Of a DNA stretch of 64,000 nt, positions 45,803 through 54,999 are shown in pieces; positions within the stretch are counted from its first letter, which is position 1; every line of letters begins with the position of its first letter. The translations under genes and the position numbers were made by a program. Source of the stretch: Anaerolineales bacterium (GTDB lineage: Bacteria; Chloroflexota; Anaerolineae; Anaerolineales; Villigracilaceae); assembly GCA_015075275.1 (NCBI GenBank), contig JABTUU010000002.1:930001-994000 (forward strand), read 5' to 3'. Under the pieces are notes generated by a model that searched no databases, was not told the DNA's origin, and saw nothing but the letters and a program-made list of their open reading frames with translations.

Positions 45803-47572
45803 TCTATCCGTGCGCTTTCTCCTGAAGTTGCGTCGCAGATCGCCGCCGGCGAAGTGATCGAACGTCCCGCGTCGGCGGTGAAGGAGTTGTTGGAAAATTC
45901 ATTGGATGCGGGCGCAAAAACGATTTCAATTTTTGTAGAAGAAGCGGGGAAAAAGTTGATTGAAATCGCAGACGATGGATTTGGGATTCCTTCTGCTGAA
46001 CTAGAGTTAGCCGTTGCGCGTCACGCGACCTCCAAGCTGGTTCGCTCCGACGATCTTTTTTCCATCGCGACGCTGGGATTCCGCGGCGAAGCGCTGGCGT
46101 CCATCGGCTCGATCTCGCGCATGATCATCGTTTCGCGCGTGGAAAGCGAAAGAGAAGGGACGCGCATTATTGTAGAAGGTGGTAAGAGCAAAAAGCCGAT
46201 TAAAGTCGGCAGTACAGTGGGGACGACTGTGCGCGTGGAAAACCTGTTTTACAATGTTCCTGCGCGGCTGAAATTTCTTAAAACCGATATGACTGAACGC
46301 CGTGCAATTGATACGCTCGTTACGCGTTACGCGCTGGCATATCCTGAAAAACGCTTCAAACTATCTCAAGAGAAGAATGTCGTTTTGCAAACGGCGGGCG
46401 ACGGCGATCGCCGCGCCATCCTTGCCGCGCTCTATGGCGTGGATGTGGCGAAGCAGATGCTTGAGGTAATAGCGGAGGAAGACGGTTATAAACTAACGGG
46501 CTTTATCAGCCCAATATCTCTTACGCGTTCTAATCGTAGAGATATTACTTTCTTTATTAATGGACGTTGGGTGCATGATTCGGCTTTATCCGCCGCGTTG
46601 TTGCAGGCGTATCATACTTTGCTGATGGTGGGGCGTTATCCGCTCACGGCGTTATTCCTCGAAATTGATCCGCACGACGTGGATGTGAACGTGCATCCCG
46701 CTAAAGCCGAAGTGCGGTTTAGGAATCAAGATAAAGCGTTCAGCTTCGTTCAGCGATCCGCGCGCAAAGCGTTGCTGGCGTATTCGCCCGTTCCGCGCGT
46801 CGCGCCGAGCCTGTGGGGAACTGCGCGAACTGCGCCATCTGCATCGACTTCGGTGGGGTTGGATTGGACGATTGGGCATAGTGAGGCAGTGAGCAGTGAT
46901 CAGTTATCAGTAGATAGTGATCAGTCATCCGTAAGCAGTACGCAGAACGCAACACACAGTAATGGAGAGCAAACAACCTTTGAGCGTATTCCTTTATTGA
47001 GACTCATCGGTCAGATCGGCGCGACGTATCTTGTGGCGGAGGGACCCGATGGACTCTATCTCGTTGACCAACACGCCGCGCACGAACGCGTATTGTTCGA
47101 GAAGTTGATGGCGCAACGTGAGATGAAGAAGATTCCCGCGCAATCTTTGCTGACTCCTGCGGTTGTGACCCTGCCCCCTCAAAGCGCTCAATTGCTAATT
47201 TCTCAATTGCCTGCATTGAAAAACTTCGGCTTCGACGTGGAAGAGTTTGGATCGAACATGTTTCAGGTCCGCGCGATGCCGACGCTGTTCACGGGAAGCG
47301 ATTCGTCTACGGCGTTGCGGGCGTTGGTGGAAGATTTCGAAGAGGACGAGTCGCCGTTGCAAGATGAGGTAGAGAAAAGGATTGCCGCGCGCGTATGTAA
47401 GCGGATGGCGGTGCGAAGCGGGATGTCGCTCTCCAACGAAGAACAGCGCGCGCTGCTCAACGATCTTGAATCCTGCGATTCGCCGCGCACTTGCCCGCAC
47501 GGCAGACCGACGATGATCCATCTTTCGGTGGATTTGCTCGAACGTCAGTTTGGACGGCGCGGCGCCCGCTGA
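45800..47572 (+). CDS. mutL: DNA mismatch repair protein MutL
   Basis: 590 residues from the ATG in the palindromic promoter; a longer in-frame start would cross that promoter. The GHKL ATPase has ELLENSLDAGAKT (about 30) and DDGFGIP (about 53), with GFRGEAL after. The C-terminal endonuclease site DQHAAHERVLFE matches DQHAx2Ex4E (about 422), with CPHGRP near 566, so this is a nicking MutL. The linker at about 362-385 is encoded by a short dispersed-repeat sequence (Ser/Asp/Gln-rich). Confidence 0.96.
   Translation: MSIRALSPEVASQIAAGEVIERPASAVKELLENSLDAGAKTISIFVEEAGKKLIEIADDGFGIPSAELELAVARHATSKLVRSDDLFSIATLGFRGEALASIGSISRMIIVSRVESEREGTRIIVEGGKSKKPIKVGSTVGTTVRVENLFYNVPARLKFLKTDMTERRAIDTLVTRYALAYPEKRFKLSQEKNVVLQTAGDGDRRAILAALYGVDVAKQMLEVIAEEDGYKLTGFISPISLTRSNRRDITFFINGRWVHDSALSAALLQAYHTLLMVGRYPLTALFLEIDPHDVDVNVHPAKAEVRFRNQDKAFSFVQRSARKALLAYSPVPRVAPSLWGTARTAPSASTSVGLDWTIGHSEAVSSDQLSVDSDQSSVSSTQNATHSNGEQTTFERIPLLRLIGQIGATYLVAEGPDGLYLVDQHAAHERVLFEKLMAQREMKKIPAQSLLTPAVVTLPPQSAQLLISQLPALKNFGFDVEEFGSNMFQVRAMPTLFTGSDSSTALRALVEDFEEDESPLQDEVEKRIAARVCKRMAVRSGMSLSNEEQRALLNDLESCDSPRTCPHGRPTMIHLSVDLLERQFGRRGAR
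46885..46942 (+). repeat. AGTGATCAGT-type repeat inside the mutL linker
   Basis: Tandem variants of CAGTGATCAGTTATCAGTA and GATAGTGATCAGTCATC lie in frame within mutL, between the ATPase and endonuclease domains. They encode a Ser/Asp/Gln-rich stretch. The composition differs from flanking mutL. Confidence 0.6.
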
Positions 47573-47650
47573 GCGGAGAATCTATTCGGCAAGTTTTGCA
47601 GCGGAATGCATTATTTGTTGGAAAATAGAGAAAGTTATAATAGGATAACT

Positions 47651-48598
47651 ATGCGCGCACTTTGGCTTGAAAACAACAAAATTGATTTGCGTGATATTGA
47701 TCAACCGCGCAAACAAGACGAGGTCCTGATAAAGATCCGCAAGGCAGGGATTTGCAGCACCGACCTCGAATTGGTGAAGGGGTATTATCCATACACCGGA
47801 GCGCTAGGGCATGAGTTTGTGGGTGAAGTTGTTCGAGCAGGCGATGCTTCATGGATCGGTCAGCGCGTCGTCGGTGATATCAACGCGGTGTGCGGCGCGT
47901 GCGAACAATGCCTGAATGGACGTCCAACTCATTGCGAGAATCGAACCGTGCTGGGAATTGTGAACCGCGACGGCGTGTTTGCTGAATTTACTCAATTGCC
48001 AATTGCGAATCTGCACAAAGTCCCCGCTTCGGTGTCGGACGAGATGGCTGTTTTCACTGAGCCTCTCGCCGCCGCGTTGGAGATTCAAGAGCAGGTCCAT
48101 ATAAAGCCGACAGATCGCGTCTTGCTCGTGGGCGCGGGGCGGCTTGGTCAACTCATCGCGCAGACTCTGGCGTTAACTGGCTGTGACTTGCGCGTGGTTG
48201 CGCGGCATACGCGTCAGCGGGAGTTGTTGTCCGCGCGCGGGATTCGAATCATTGCCGAAGAGGATGTGGAACGTTGGCGGTGGGATGTGGTGGTGGAAGC
48301 GACCGGGTCGCCGAGCGGCTTCGCGCTGGCGAGGCAGGCTATACGTCCGAGAGGAACGCTGGTGTTGAAGTCCACATACAAAGGGGAAATGAGCGTCAAT
48401 TTTTCGTCCATCGTTGTGGATGAGGTCAATATCGTTGGCTCGCGCTGTGGTCCGTTCGCGCCTGCGTTGCGATTGATGGAATCAAAACAGGTTGACCCGA
48501 CGGTGTTGATTGACGATGAATTTTCGCTGGAGGATGGGGTGAAAGCCTTTGAACGCGCCGCGCAGGCGGGCATACTCAAAGTGTTGTTGACGCCCTGA
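47651..48598 (+). CDS. Zinc-binding medium-chain alcohol/polyol dehydrogenase
   Basis: 315 residues from the ATG with AGGATAACT upstream. MDR family: catalytic-zinc residues in AGICSTDLEL and GALGHEFVGEV, structural-zinc cysteines in CGACEQCLNGRPTHC (about 80-94), and the Rossmann motif GAGRLGQLIAQ (about 160). It oxidises a secondary alcohol or polyol with NAD(P). Slightly short for the family (about 340 usual). TATAAT lies 10 bp before the start. Confidence 0.88.
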   Translation: MRALWLENNKIDLRDIDQPRKQDEVLIKIRKAGICSTDLELVKGYYPYTGALGHEFVGEVVRAGDASWIGQRVVGDINAVCGACEQCLNGRPTHCENRTVLGIVNRDGVFAEFTQLPIANLHKVPASVSDEMAVFTEPLAAALEIQEQVHIKPTDRVLLVGAGRLGQLIAQTLALTGCDLRVVARHTRQRELLSARGIRIIAEEDVERWRWDVVVEATGSPSGFALARQAIRPRGTLVLKSTYKGEMSVNFSSIVVDEVNIVGSRCGPFAPALRLMESKQVDPTVLIDDEFSLEDGVKAFERAAQAGILKVLLTP

Positions 48599-48603
48599 TT
48601 CGT

Positions 48604-49809
48604 TTATTCGTGAGGTTGGGGTTTTTGCGCGCGCGGCAGGTACACGCTGAATGTTGTGCCTACTCCGACCTTGCTCTTCACTTCGATGCGTCCGTTGTGC
48701 CCCTGAACGATTTGTTTGCAGATTGAAAGACCCAAGCCTGTGCCGGCGGCTTTATTCTCGTGTTCGCGCACACGGTAGAATTTCTGAAATAAGCGGGGAA
48801 TGGATTCGTCTGGGATTCCCAAACCGGTGTCTTGCACGCCGATTGAAAATTCCGTATCCGTATAATTGCCTGCGATGATAACCGAACCGTTCGGACGGTT
48901 ATATTTGATAGCGTTGCTGACAAGGTTGAGCAATACCTGTTTAATCTTGTCGCGGTCGGCTTCCATGAGCGGCATATCGTTCGGCGCGTCCACGCGGACT
49001 TGGATGTTTGTCTCTTGGGCTTTGCCCATCATCGCGTCGCGCGTTTCGTAGAGCAAGTCTGCTGCGCTGAAGCGCGTTTTGCGGAATTGTACGCGCCCCG
49101 ATTCGAGCCGCGCCAGATCGAGGAACGACGAAGCCAGCGAGTTCAGGCGTAATGTTTCATTATGGATATTATTCACGATCTGATCGCGCTGTTCGCGCGA
49201 CATTTCCGGACGCAGCAATAAATAAGTGGCGGCGCCGAGCGAGGCGAGCGGCGTGCGCAGTTCGTGCACGAACTCTTGAATCAAATCTGATTGCTGAAAG
49301 AGACGCGCGTTTTCGATGGCGATTGCCGCCTGCGCGCCTAAAACGGCAAGGATCGACTCGTCTGAATCGGTGAATTTTCCCTTTTTTTTGTTGATGACCT
49401 CCAGAACGCCGACCACTTTGTTCTTTGTGATGAGCGGGAGACCCAATAACGATTTGGTCGAATAACCGACGGTCTGTTCCACGTTGTTGAAGAAACGTGC
49501 GTCTTCGTGCGCGTCCTCAAGGCGCACAGATTGACGGTTCGTGACGATCCAGCCGGCGATGCTGCTGTCGAGCGGCACGATAATTCCGCGCATGGTCGGC
49601 TCGTCTATGTTTGTGGCGACTTGAAAATATAACTGGCGCGCCATATCGTCATATAACAGAATTGAGGCGGCTTCGGCATGCGTAATGTCTGCTGCGGCGC
49701 CGATGATGTCGTCCAGTAAGATGTCGAGGTCGAGGGTCGAGGCAAGATCGCGAGAAATTTCGATCAACCGCAGATAATTTCCGAGAGTTTGAGTTTTGAT
49801 CTCAGCCAT
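48604..49809 (-). CDS. GAF-domain sensor histidine kinase, soluble
   Basis: 401 residues with no membrane segment, so cytoplasmic. GAF domain (about 20-165), then HisKA with the phospho-acceptor His in FVHELRTPLASLG (about 181). HATPase_c follows with LLNLVSNAIKYN, DTGLGIPDE and GTGLGLSICKQIV. It probably autophosphorylates in response to a small ligand or redox signal. Its start overlaps the sirtuin stop by 8 bp, and a receiver protein lies two genes upstream. Confidence 0.93.
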   Translation of the reverse strand: MAEIKTQTLGNYLRLIEISRDLASTLDLDILLDDIIGAAADITHAEAASILLYDDMARQLYFQVATNIDEPTMRGIIVPLDSSIAGWIVTNRQSVRLEDAHEDARFFNNVEQTVGYSTKSLLGLPLITKNKVVGVLEVINKKKGKFTDSDESILAVLGAQAAIAIENARLFQQSDLIQEFVHELRTPLASLGAATYLLLRPEMSREQRDQIVNNIHNETLRLNSLASSFLDLARLESGRVQFRKTRFSAADLLYETRDAMMGKAQETNIQVRVDAPNDMPLMEADRDKIKQVLLNLVSNAIKYNRPNGSVIIAGNYTDTEFSIGVQDTGLGIPDESIPRLFQKFYRVREHENKAAGTGLGLSICKQIVQGHNGRIEVKSKVGVGTTFSVYLPRAQKPQPHE

Positions 49810-50575
49810 AGAGCGCTCGTTTGATGATTTCGGGTAAAACCGTCGCTACATCGTCCATAATAACGACGTCTGCGCGGGCGTTGATGTAGGTTGGCGTGTT
49901 GTTGACGATGACCAGATGCACGCCGCGGTCGAGGGCTTGCATTGGAAGCCCCGCTACCGGCAGAACTTCTAACGAAGAACCGGCGACCAGCATAAGGTCT
50001 GCCTGACGCGTTTCACGTTGCGCCGCGTTCCATGCCGCTTGCGGCAGTTGTTCTCCGAACAATATCACATCTGGCTTGAGGATTCCATTGCAATTTGGGC
50101 ATAGCGGGATCGCGCCGCTTTCGATATAGGCTTGCAAGAAAGAAGGTGATTCGTATCGCCTAAAACATTGCGTGCAAGAGAGCGTGCGGATAGAGCCGTG
50201 CAATTCGAATACGTTGGTTGATCCCGCTTTTTGGTGCAGCGCGTCGATGTTTTGGGTGGCGATAGCGACTCGCGCGTCGCGTTGTTCGAGTTCGGCAAGC
50301 GCGAGATGCGCGGCGTTTGGCTGCGCGTTGAAAATTTGGTCAGCCAACGGACGGAACCATTCGAAGAACTTTTCAGGCGCAGTGCGAAAGGTATTGAGCG
50401 AAGCGACTTCCAGCGGTTCGTCGCGCGACCATAAGCCGCTGCCTTCTGAGCGGAAATCGGGAATGCCCGAGGGTGTGGAGACGCCGGCGCCTGTTAAGAT
50501 GAGAATGCGCTTGGCTTTGCGGAATAATCGTCCCGCATCCTCAAGCGCATCCATGGCGGCAGGAGAGAAGTTCAT
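49802..50575 (-). CDS. Sir2-family NAD-dependent protein deacylase
   Basis: 257 residues. NAD-binding GAGVSTPSGIPDFRS (about 30-44), QNIDALHQKAG (about 109), catalytic His in ELHGS, and a zinc site with Cys pairs CTQC and CPNC. It removes acyl groups from lysine using NAD. It overlaps the receiver gene by 4 bp and the kinase gene by 8 bp, so the three are a tight operon. Confidence 0.94.
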   Translation of the reverse strand: MNFSPAAMDALEDAGRLFRKAKRILILTGAGVSTPSGIPDFRSEGSGLWSRDEPLEVASLNTFRTAPEKFFEWFRPLADQIFNAQPNAAHLALAELEQRDARVAIATQNIDALHQKAGSTNVFELHGSIRTLSCTQCFRRYESPSFLQAYIESGAIPLCPNCNGILKPDVILFGEQLPQAAWNAAQRETRQADLMLVAGSSLEVLPVAGLPMQALDRGVHLVIVNNTPTYINARADVVIMDDVATVLPEIIKRALYG

Positions 50576-51741
50576 CGCGGCAACGCTTCGCGTTCGATAA
50601 TGAAATCTATTAGCTTGTTGAACTGACGCGCGGTTAGGCTGCCGGCTTGACTGAGGACGACAGGCGACTGTAAACGCGTGGCTTGCAAGAAAATGTCTGG
50701 AGCCGGTGAGAGAGCGGCGACGATCGCGCGGCCGAGTTTTTCCTGCACTTGACTGGTAAGCGGCAGCGAGTCGGAGAGGATGCGATTGTTTAGTATGGCG
50801 TGGATATTCTGGTCGGGCGCTCCAAAAGCCTGTAGATCTTCGATCAGCGCTTTGGCGGTGACGACGGCGTTTGGGTTGCCTTCCAGAACTACGAAGAGTT
50901 CGTCGCAGTACGGGAGGAGCGCTTGCGTGAACGGCTGCAGACTCGCGCCGAGGTCTAAGATGACGAAACGGGCAAGCTCACTCAACGTCGAAACGATCGT
51001 TCGATAGTTGGCGTTCTGACCGATCAAATTCATATCGCGCGGGCGATCGGAAGCGAGCAGGACTTTAACGCTCGACGAACGTTGTTGAAGCGCCGCGCGG
51101 ACGCTGCCAGTGGTGATATCGGCTGGCTTGGTTCGGCTGAGCAGGTCGGTCAGCCCGTAGGAAGCGTCTAAGCCGAGTTCAAGCGCGAGCGCGCCGCGTC
51201 CGGGTAGAGTCTCGGCGAGGATCACGTCGCTTCGGAGACGCGCTTGCAGCCCCGCCGCCAGATTGAGCGCGATGGTGGTCGTTCCCAACCCGCCTCGCGC
51301 GCCGATCAGACCGACGACAAAACCGCGGTTGTTGTTTTTTGGCATTGCGGCGCGATCGTTTTTTTCTTTGTCGGCTTGCTCCAGCAACGCTTTGACGCGC
51401 GCTTGCAACTCGGAAGGGTGCGTAGGCTTCGATAAATAATCGTTCACGCCTACTTCAAAACCGCGCGTCCTATCGCTTGCTTGCGATTTGGCGGTGAACA
51501 TGAGAATGGGCGTTTCTTTGGTAGAGGAGTTCGCTCGCAGGCGCCGCGCGGTTTCGTAACCGTCTATATCCGGCATCATCACGTCCAGCAAGATCAGATC
51601 CGGGTCTTCGTCGAAGGCTTTATCCAACCCTTGCTGGGCGTTCGTCGCCGCGCTGATCTGATAGCCCTGACGCTGCAGCATCAAGCCAACTAATCTTAAG
51701 GTGTCGAGGTCGTCGTCAATAATAAGGATTCGCGCGCTCAT
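50572..51741 (-). CDS. Response regulator receiver fused to a CpaE/TadZ-like ATPase
   Basis: 389 residues. The receiver (1-120) has phospho-acceptor Asp about 53 in LLDVMMPDIDG and the conserved Lys in YLSKPTHP. A P-loop ParA/MinD-like domain follows from about 135, with GARGGLGTTTIAL. The usual Walker A lysine is Thr here, as in many CpaE/TadZ proteins. These act as localisation factors for pilus machinery, but no tad genes are visible here. It is first in the operon with sirtuin and kinase. Confidence 0.87.
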   Translation of the reverse strand: MSARILIIDDDLDTLRLVGLMLQRQGYQISAATNAQQGLDKAFDEDPDLILLDVMMPDIDGYETARRLRANSSTKETPILMFTAKSQASDRTRGFEVGVNDYLSKPTHPSELQARVKALLEQADKEKNDRAAMPKNNNRGFVVGLIGARGGLGTTTIALNLAAGLQARLRSDVILAETLPGRGALALELGLDASYGLTDLLSRTKPADITTGSVRAALQQRSSSVKVLLASDRPRDMNLIGQNANYRTIVSTLSELARFVILDLGASLQPFTQALLPYCDELFVVLEGNPNAVVTAKALIEDLQAFGAPDQNIHAILNNRILSDSLPLTSQVQEKLGRAIVAALSPAPDIFLQATRLQSPVVLSQAGSLTARQFNKLIDFIIEREALPR

Positions 51742-51845
51742 AGCCTATGAAATGACAGAACGATTGAACGATCGCTGTCCGCTGCCCGTAGTCTAGCATA
51801 AAGCCGATGCGAGGGCAAGACGAACGCTTAAACTTGCGCCTGTGA

Positions 51846-51851
51846 TATACT
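51846..51851 (+). promoter_or_regulatory. Extended -10 of the tmRNA promoter
   Basis: TGA-TATACT places TATACT at 51846-51851, 12 bp before the mature 5' end. No clear -35 box. Confidence 0.5.
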
Positions 51852-51863
51852 AGGAGCGTATTC

Positions 51864-52248
51864 GGGGATGACAGGCTTCGACGGGAGAGGCTGGTTCCGG
51901 AATGCGAGCCGAGCGGCGCCGAACTCGTTAACGCAGCGCAAAACCTTAAGTGCCAACCGCACTTCCTACGCTGCTATGCCTCTCGCCGCCTAGTGTGACG
52001 AGATCATAACAGTCGGTCTCCTTGATGAGACCGCGTCCGCCGCGCGCCGCCCTCCACCCGGCGACGGACCGGGCGACACAATGGTGTGAGCGCCGCGTAG
52101 GATTCTGCTAACTACGCCTAAGCCTAGCAGATGGTCGCAGGGACGCTAGCCCGCCGAGGTCCTTGCGATGACATTATCCGGCAGGCTACGCTCGTAGATT
52201 TCCGAGGGTCGAGTCTTTCGGACCCGGGTTCAATTCCCGGCATCTCCA
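51864..52248 (+). ncRNA. ssrA: Transfer-messenger RNA (tmRNA)
   Basis: Begins GGGGATGACAGGCTTCGAC, the canonical tmRNA 5' end, and ends with a T-arm (CCGGG-TTCAATT-CCCGG) and CATCTCC-A, which pairs with GGGGATG as the acceptor stem. CCA is not encoded. The tag reading frame runs from GCC at 51952 to TAG at 51991-51993 and encodes ANRTSYAAMPLAA. GGTCTCC..GGAGACC-like and GC-rich pseudoknot regions follow. tmRNA with SmpB rescues stalled ribosomes; the LAA end would target proteins to Clp proteases such as ClpC in this window. Confidence 0.97.
51952..51993 (+). other. tmRNA proteolysis-tag reading frame
   Basis: Thirteen codons plus TAG encoding ANRTSYAAMPLAA, with GCC (Ala) as the resume codon. 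AN at the start and LAA at the end fit typical bacterial tags. Confidence 0.85.
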
Positions 52249-52251
52249 CTG

Positions 52252-52280
52252 AATTGTCCGACGCATTGCGTCGGACAATT
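52252..52280 (+). terminator. Terminator hairpin of tmRNA
   Basis: Perfect 12-bp stem AATTGTCCGACG / CGTCGGACAATT with loop CATTG, just after the tmRNA 3' end, followed by GTGTT. Confidence 0.8.
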
Positions 52281-52299
52281 GTGTTATACAATATATAGA

Positions 52300-53052
52300 A
52301 TGAAGAAACTTCTTTTTGGATGCTTGTTGCTCCTCGTCGCTTGCCAGACGGCGACGCTTCCGCCGACGCCGACGGCGGCTTCGCTCTTTCCGACGGATAC
52401 GCCTCGTCCTGTCCCGCCTGAGACCTCAACTCCTCAGCCGGCGCCGATGCCGACGCTTGAGCCTTCGCCGACTGCGCTTCCGCGCTTCTTCGTCAATGAA
52501 TTCGATGCATCCCTCGCAGGCTGGGTGATTCTTCAAGCGGGAAACGATTCGATCCCCAGCATTAAAACGGAGGACGGAGCGCTCTTCCTCCAAATAGATT
52601 CTCCGTTCACTTGGCTCTATACTCTCTATGGACCCGAAGAGTACGCCGATGTGCGCATTGACGCGCAATTTACGAATCGCGCAAACGTTCCCGCCGCTGT
52701 GGGGCTGGTCTGTCGCTACAGCGACGAGCAAGGCTGGTTCGAATTTAACGCATCTACAGACGGGACGTATAATATTTTGTACGGTAAATGGCTGAGTCTC
52801 GGCGTTGCTGAATATCTCCCCGTTGTGAACGACGCTTCGAGTAAAGCGATTCAACCCAGCGGCGCAACTCAAACTATCGGTCTCCTTTGCGCGGATAACA
52901 TCTTGACGTTGTATATAAACGATACTATCCTCCGCCGCGTGGATGTGGAGCGCTTTAAACTTGAGGAAGGCAAAATAGGGCTTGCAGTTTCCTCGTTCCA
53001 AAATGTTCCTGTTGCCGTCTCGTTCGATTGGGCGAAGGTCGGCGAACCGTAG
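52300..53052 (+). CDS. Surface lipoprotein with LamG/DUF1080-like beta-sandwich
   Basis: 250 residues from the ATG giving MKKLLFGCLLLLVACQ. The lipobox is LVAC (Cys about 15), then a Thr/Pro linker to about residue 62. The rest (FVNEFDASLAGWVI... to VSFDWAKVGEP) is a jelly-roll-like fold as in LamG or 3-keto-disaccharide hydrolase (DUF1080) proteins; no catalytic residues stand out. A TATACAAT/TATAGA stretch lies right before the start. Probably a binding module. Confidence 0.65.
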   Translation: MKKLLFGCLLLLVACQTATLPPTPTAASLFPTDTPRPVPPETSTPQPAPMPTLEPSPTALPRFFVNEFDASLAGWVILQAGNDSIPSIKTEDGALFLQIDSPFTWLYTLYGPEEYADVRIDAQFTNRANVPAAVGLVCRYSDEQGWFEFNASTDGTYNILYGKWLSLGVAEYLPVVNDASSKAIQPSGATQTIGLLCADNILTLYINDTILRRVDVERFKLEEGKIGLAVSSFQNVPVAVSFDWAKVGEP

Positions 53053-53141
53053 CGCTTGTTCGTTAGAAAACGATCTTCGGTGATACACTCTTTGTCAGAT
53101 CGCCAGAAACTTGAGCCGTGCAGGCGCGATTCGAACGCCAT

Positions 53142-53954
53142 ATGAAACCGAACGTTGCAGCCATTATTCAAGGACGTATGTCTTCCTCGCGGTTGCCCGG
53201 CAAGATTCTAGCGGATATCGCGGGGCAGCCGATGTTGCAGCGCGTCTTTATTCGGACTTCGCGATCCGCTTCTGTTTCCCAGACCTTGTTCGCCACGACG
53301 ACCGACCCCTCCGACGACCCAGTTGCCGAATACTGCGACTTCGGCGGCATCCCATTTACGCGCGGCAATCTCTACGATGTGCTTGATCGTTACTATCAAG
53401 CCGCCAAGCAGACGAAGGCTGACGCGATAGTCCGCATTACGGCGGATTGCCCCGTCATTGACCCCGAGTTGATTGACGATGTCGTCAACGTATTGCTTGA
53501 AGAGGAGTATGATTTCGTTTGTAATCGCTTGCCGCCGCCGTATCGTCGCACATATCCGATCGGCTTGGACGTGGAAGCCTGCTCGTTCGAAGCGCTTGCC
53601 GCCGCGTGGAAGAACGCTAAAGAGCCGCAGCAACGCGAACACGTTATGCCGTATTTCTATGAGGGTATGGAACTGTCAACGCTCAGCCGCCGGCGGTCGG
53701 AAGGCGTTTCGCCGCGCGGATATAAAATCGCGTTGTTGAATCATACAGCCGACTTTGGCGATTACCGCTGGACGGTGGATACTCCCGAAGATTTGGAATT
53801 TATGCGAGCGGTTTATAAGCGTTTTGACGGACGCGATGATTTCAGTTGGAGAGAAGTTCTAGATTTAGTTCACGATCATCCTGAAGTGGCAAAAATTAAT
53901 GCCGGTGTTGAACATAAAACTTTGAAAGATATTGATAAACGCGCCCTAAAATAA
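53142..53954 (+). CDS. SpsF-like cytidylyltransferase (glycan biosynthesis)
   Basis: 270 residues from the ATG giving MKPNVAAIIQGRM. Nucleotide-binding signature IIQGRMSSSRLPGK (about 7-20), then ADIAGQPMLQRV, and RITADCPVIDPELI with the metal Asp. This matches the SpsF/acylneuraminate cytidylyltransferase family, which makes CMP-activated sugars for surface polysaccharides. Two glycosyltransferases follow. Confidence 0.88.
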   Translation: MKPNVAAIIQGRMSSSRLPGKILADIAGQPMLQRVFIRTSRSASVSQTLFATTTDPSDDPVAEYCDFGGIPFTRGNLYDVLDRYYQAAKQTKADAIVRITADCPVIDPELIDDVVNVLLEEEYDFVCNRLPPPYRRTYPIGLDVEACSFEALAAAWKNAKEPQQREHVMPYFYEGMELSTLSRRRSEGVSPRGYKIALLNHTADFGDYRWTVDTPEDLEFMRAVYKRFDGRDDFSWREVLDLVHDHPEVAKINAGVEHKTLKDIDKRALK

Positions 53955-53955
53955 T

Positions 53956-54040
53956 ATGTCGTTGCGAACATGCCGAAACAATCCCCTGTTTCATGGAGAT
54001 TGCTTCGTCGCAAAGAACAGGAATGCTCCTCGCGACGACA
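53956..54040. mobile_element. MITE-like palindromic element, copy 2
   Basis: Begins ATGTCGTTGCGA and ends CGCGACGACA, with internal GGAGATTGCTTCGTCGC. Arms are less perfect than in copy 1. Confidence 0.55.
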
Positions 54041-54066
54041 CGTTGCCGATTGATAACTGATTGCTT

Positions 54067-54999
54067 ATGCCGCTGATCACTTTTTTCTCCGCCCCCAAGC
54101 CTTTCACCGACTCGCACATCGCGATGATCCAACGCAACGCGATCAAGTCGTGGACTCTGCTTCCCAACGTCGAGGTTATTTTGCTTGGCGAAGAGGCGGG
54201 TCTGGCTGACGCGGCGAGAGAATTGGGCGTGAGGCACATTCCTAATGTCGCGCGGAATGAAGCGGGCGTGCCGCTGATCTCGTCTATGTTTCAGCTTGCG
54301 CGTGAAAATTCCAACAGCGACTTCCTCTGCATTATTAACGCGGATATGATCCTCATGCCTGATTTCGTCGAAGCGGTAAAGCGAGTTAAAAGTCAAACGT
54401 TTGCCCTGCGCCGCGTCGCAGGATCGAGATTTGTCTTATTGAGTCAACGCTGGGATCTGGACGTTGCGCAACCGCTCGATTTCTCGGACGGTTGGCAGGA
54501 GCGCCTAGCGTCCAGCGTCCATCGTCAAGGTTCTCTTCACCGTCCGGCAGGCAGCGATTTTTTTCTTTTCCCAAGAGCGTGCTATCAAACGGTTCCTGAG
54601 TTTGCCATTGGCAGGGCGGGCTGGGATAATTGGATGATCTATCAAGCGCGCAAAGAAGATTGGGCGGTCGTTGATTGTACGCCGGCGCTGACGATCGTCC
54701 ATCAGAATCATGATTACTCGCATTTGCCCGGCGGCAAGCCGCATTATGCGCATCCTGAAACGAACGAGAACATCCGTCTCGCGGGCGGACAGGCGAACGT
54801 GCGTTATACGATTCTCGACTCGACGCATCAATTAGCGAATGGCGCGCTTTCCCGCCCGAAGATGACGCGGCTGCGATTTATTCGCAAACTGGAATTATTT
54901 CTCCGCGCCGTCTTTTTCTTCTTGCCGGAAGATTTGATCGAAAACGTTGCGCGCCCCAAACGCTGGCAAAAACGAATCAACAAGCTCTTCAAATCGTAA
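54067..54999 (+). CDS. Putative GT-A-fold glycosyltransferase
   Basis: 310 residues from the ATG after the repeat. Starts MPLITFFSAPKPFTDSH. LCIINADMILMPDFVEA (about 98) holds an Asp-x-Asp-like metal site (NADM). DNWMIYQARKEDWAVVDCT resembles the acceptor-side segment of GT2-like enzymes. The family is not firmly recognised. Its position between a cytidylyltransferase and a GT2 gene supports a surface-glycan role. Confidence 0.6.
   Translation: MPLITFFSAPKPFTDSHIAMIQRNAIKSWTLLPNVEVILLGEEAGLADAARELGVRHIPNVARNEAGVPLISSMFQLARENSNSDFLCIINADMILMPDFVEAVKRVKSQTFALRRVAGSRFVLLSQRWDLDVAQPLDFSDGWQERLASSVHRQGSLHRPAGSDFFLFPRACYQTVPEFAIGRAGWDNWMIYQARKEDWAVVDCTPALTIVHQNHDYSHLPGGKPHYAHPETNENIRLAGGQANVRYTILDSTHQLANGALSRPKMTRLRFIRKLELFLRAVFFFLPEDLIENVARPKRWQKRINKLFKS

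Noticed and set aside
52229-52248. Separate tRNA gene suggested by the T-arm sequence
   Set aside because: The T-arm and acceptor pair with the tmRNA 5' end at 51864, and no anticodon arm is present.
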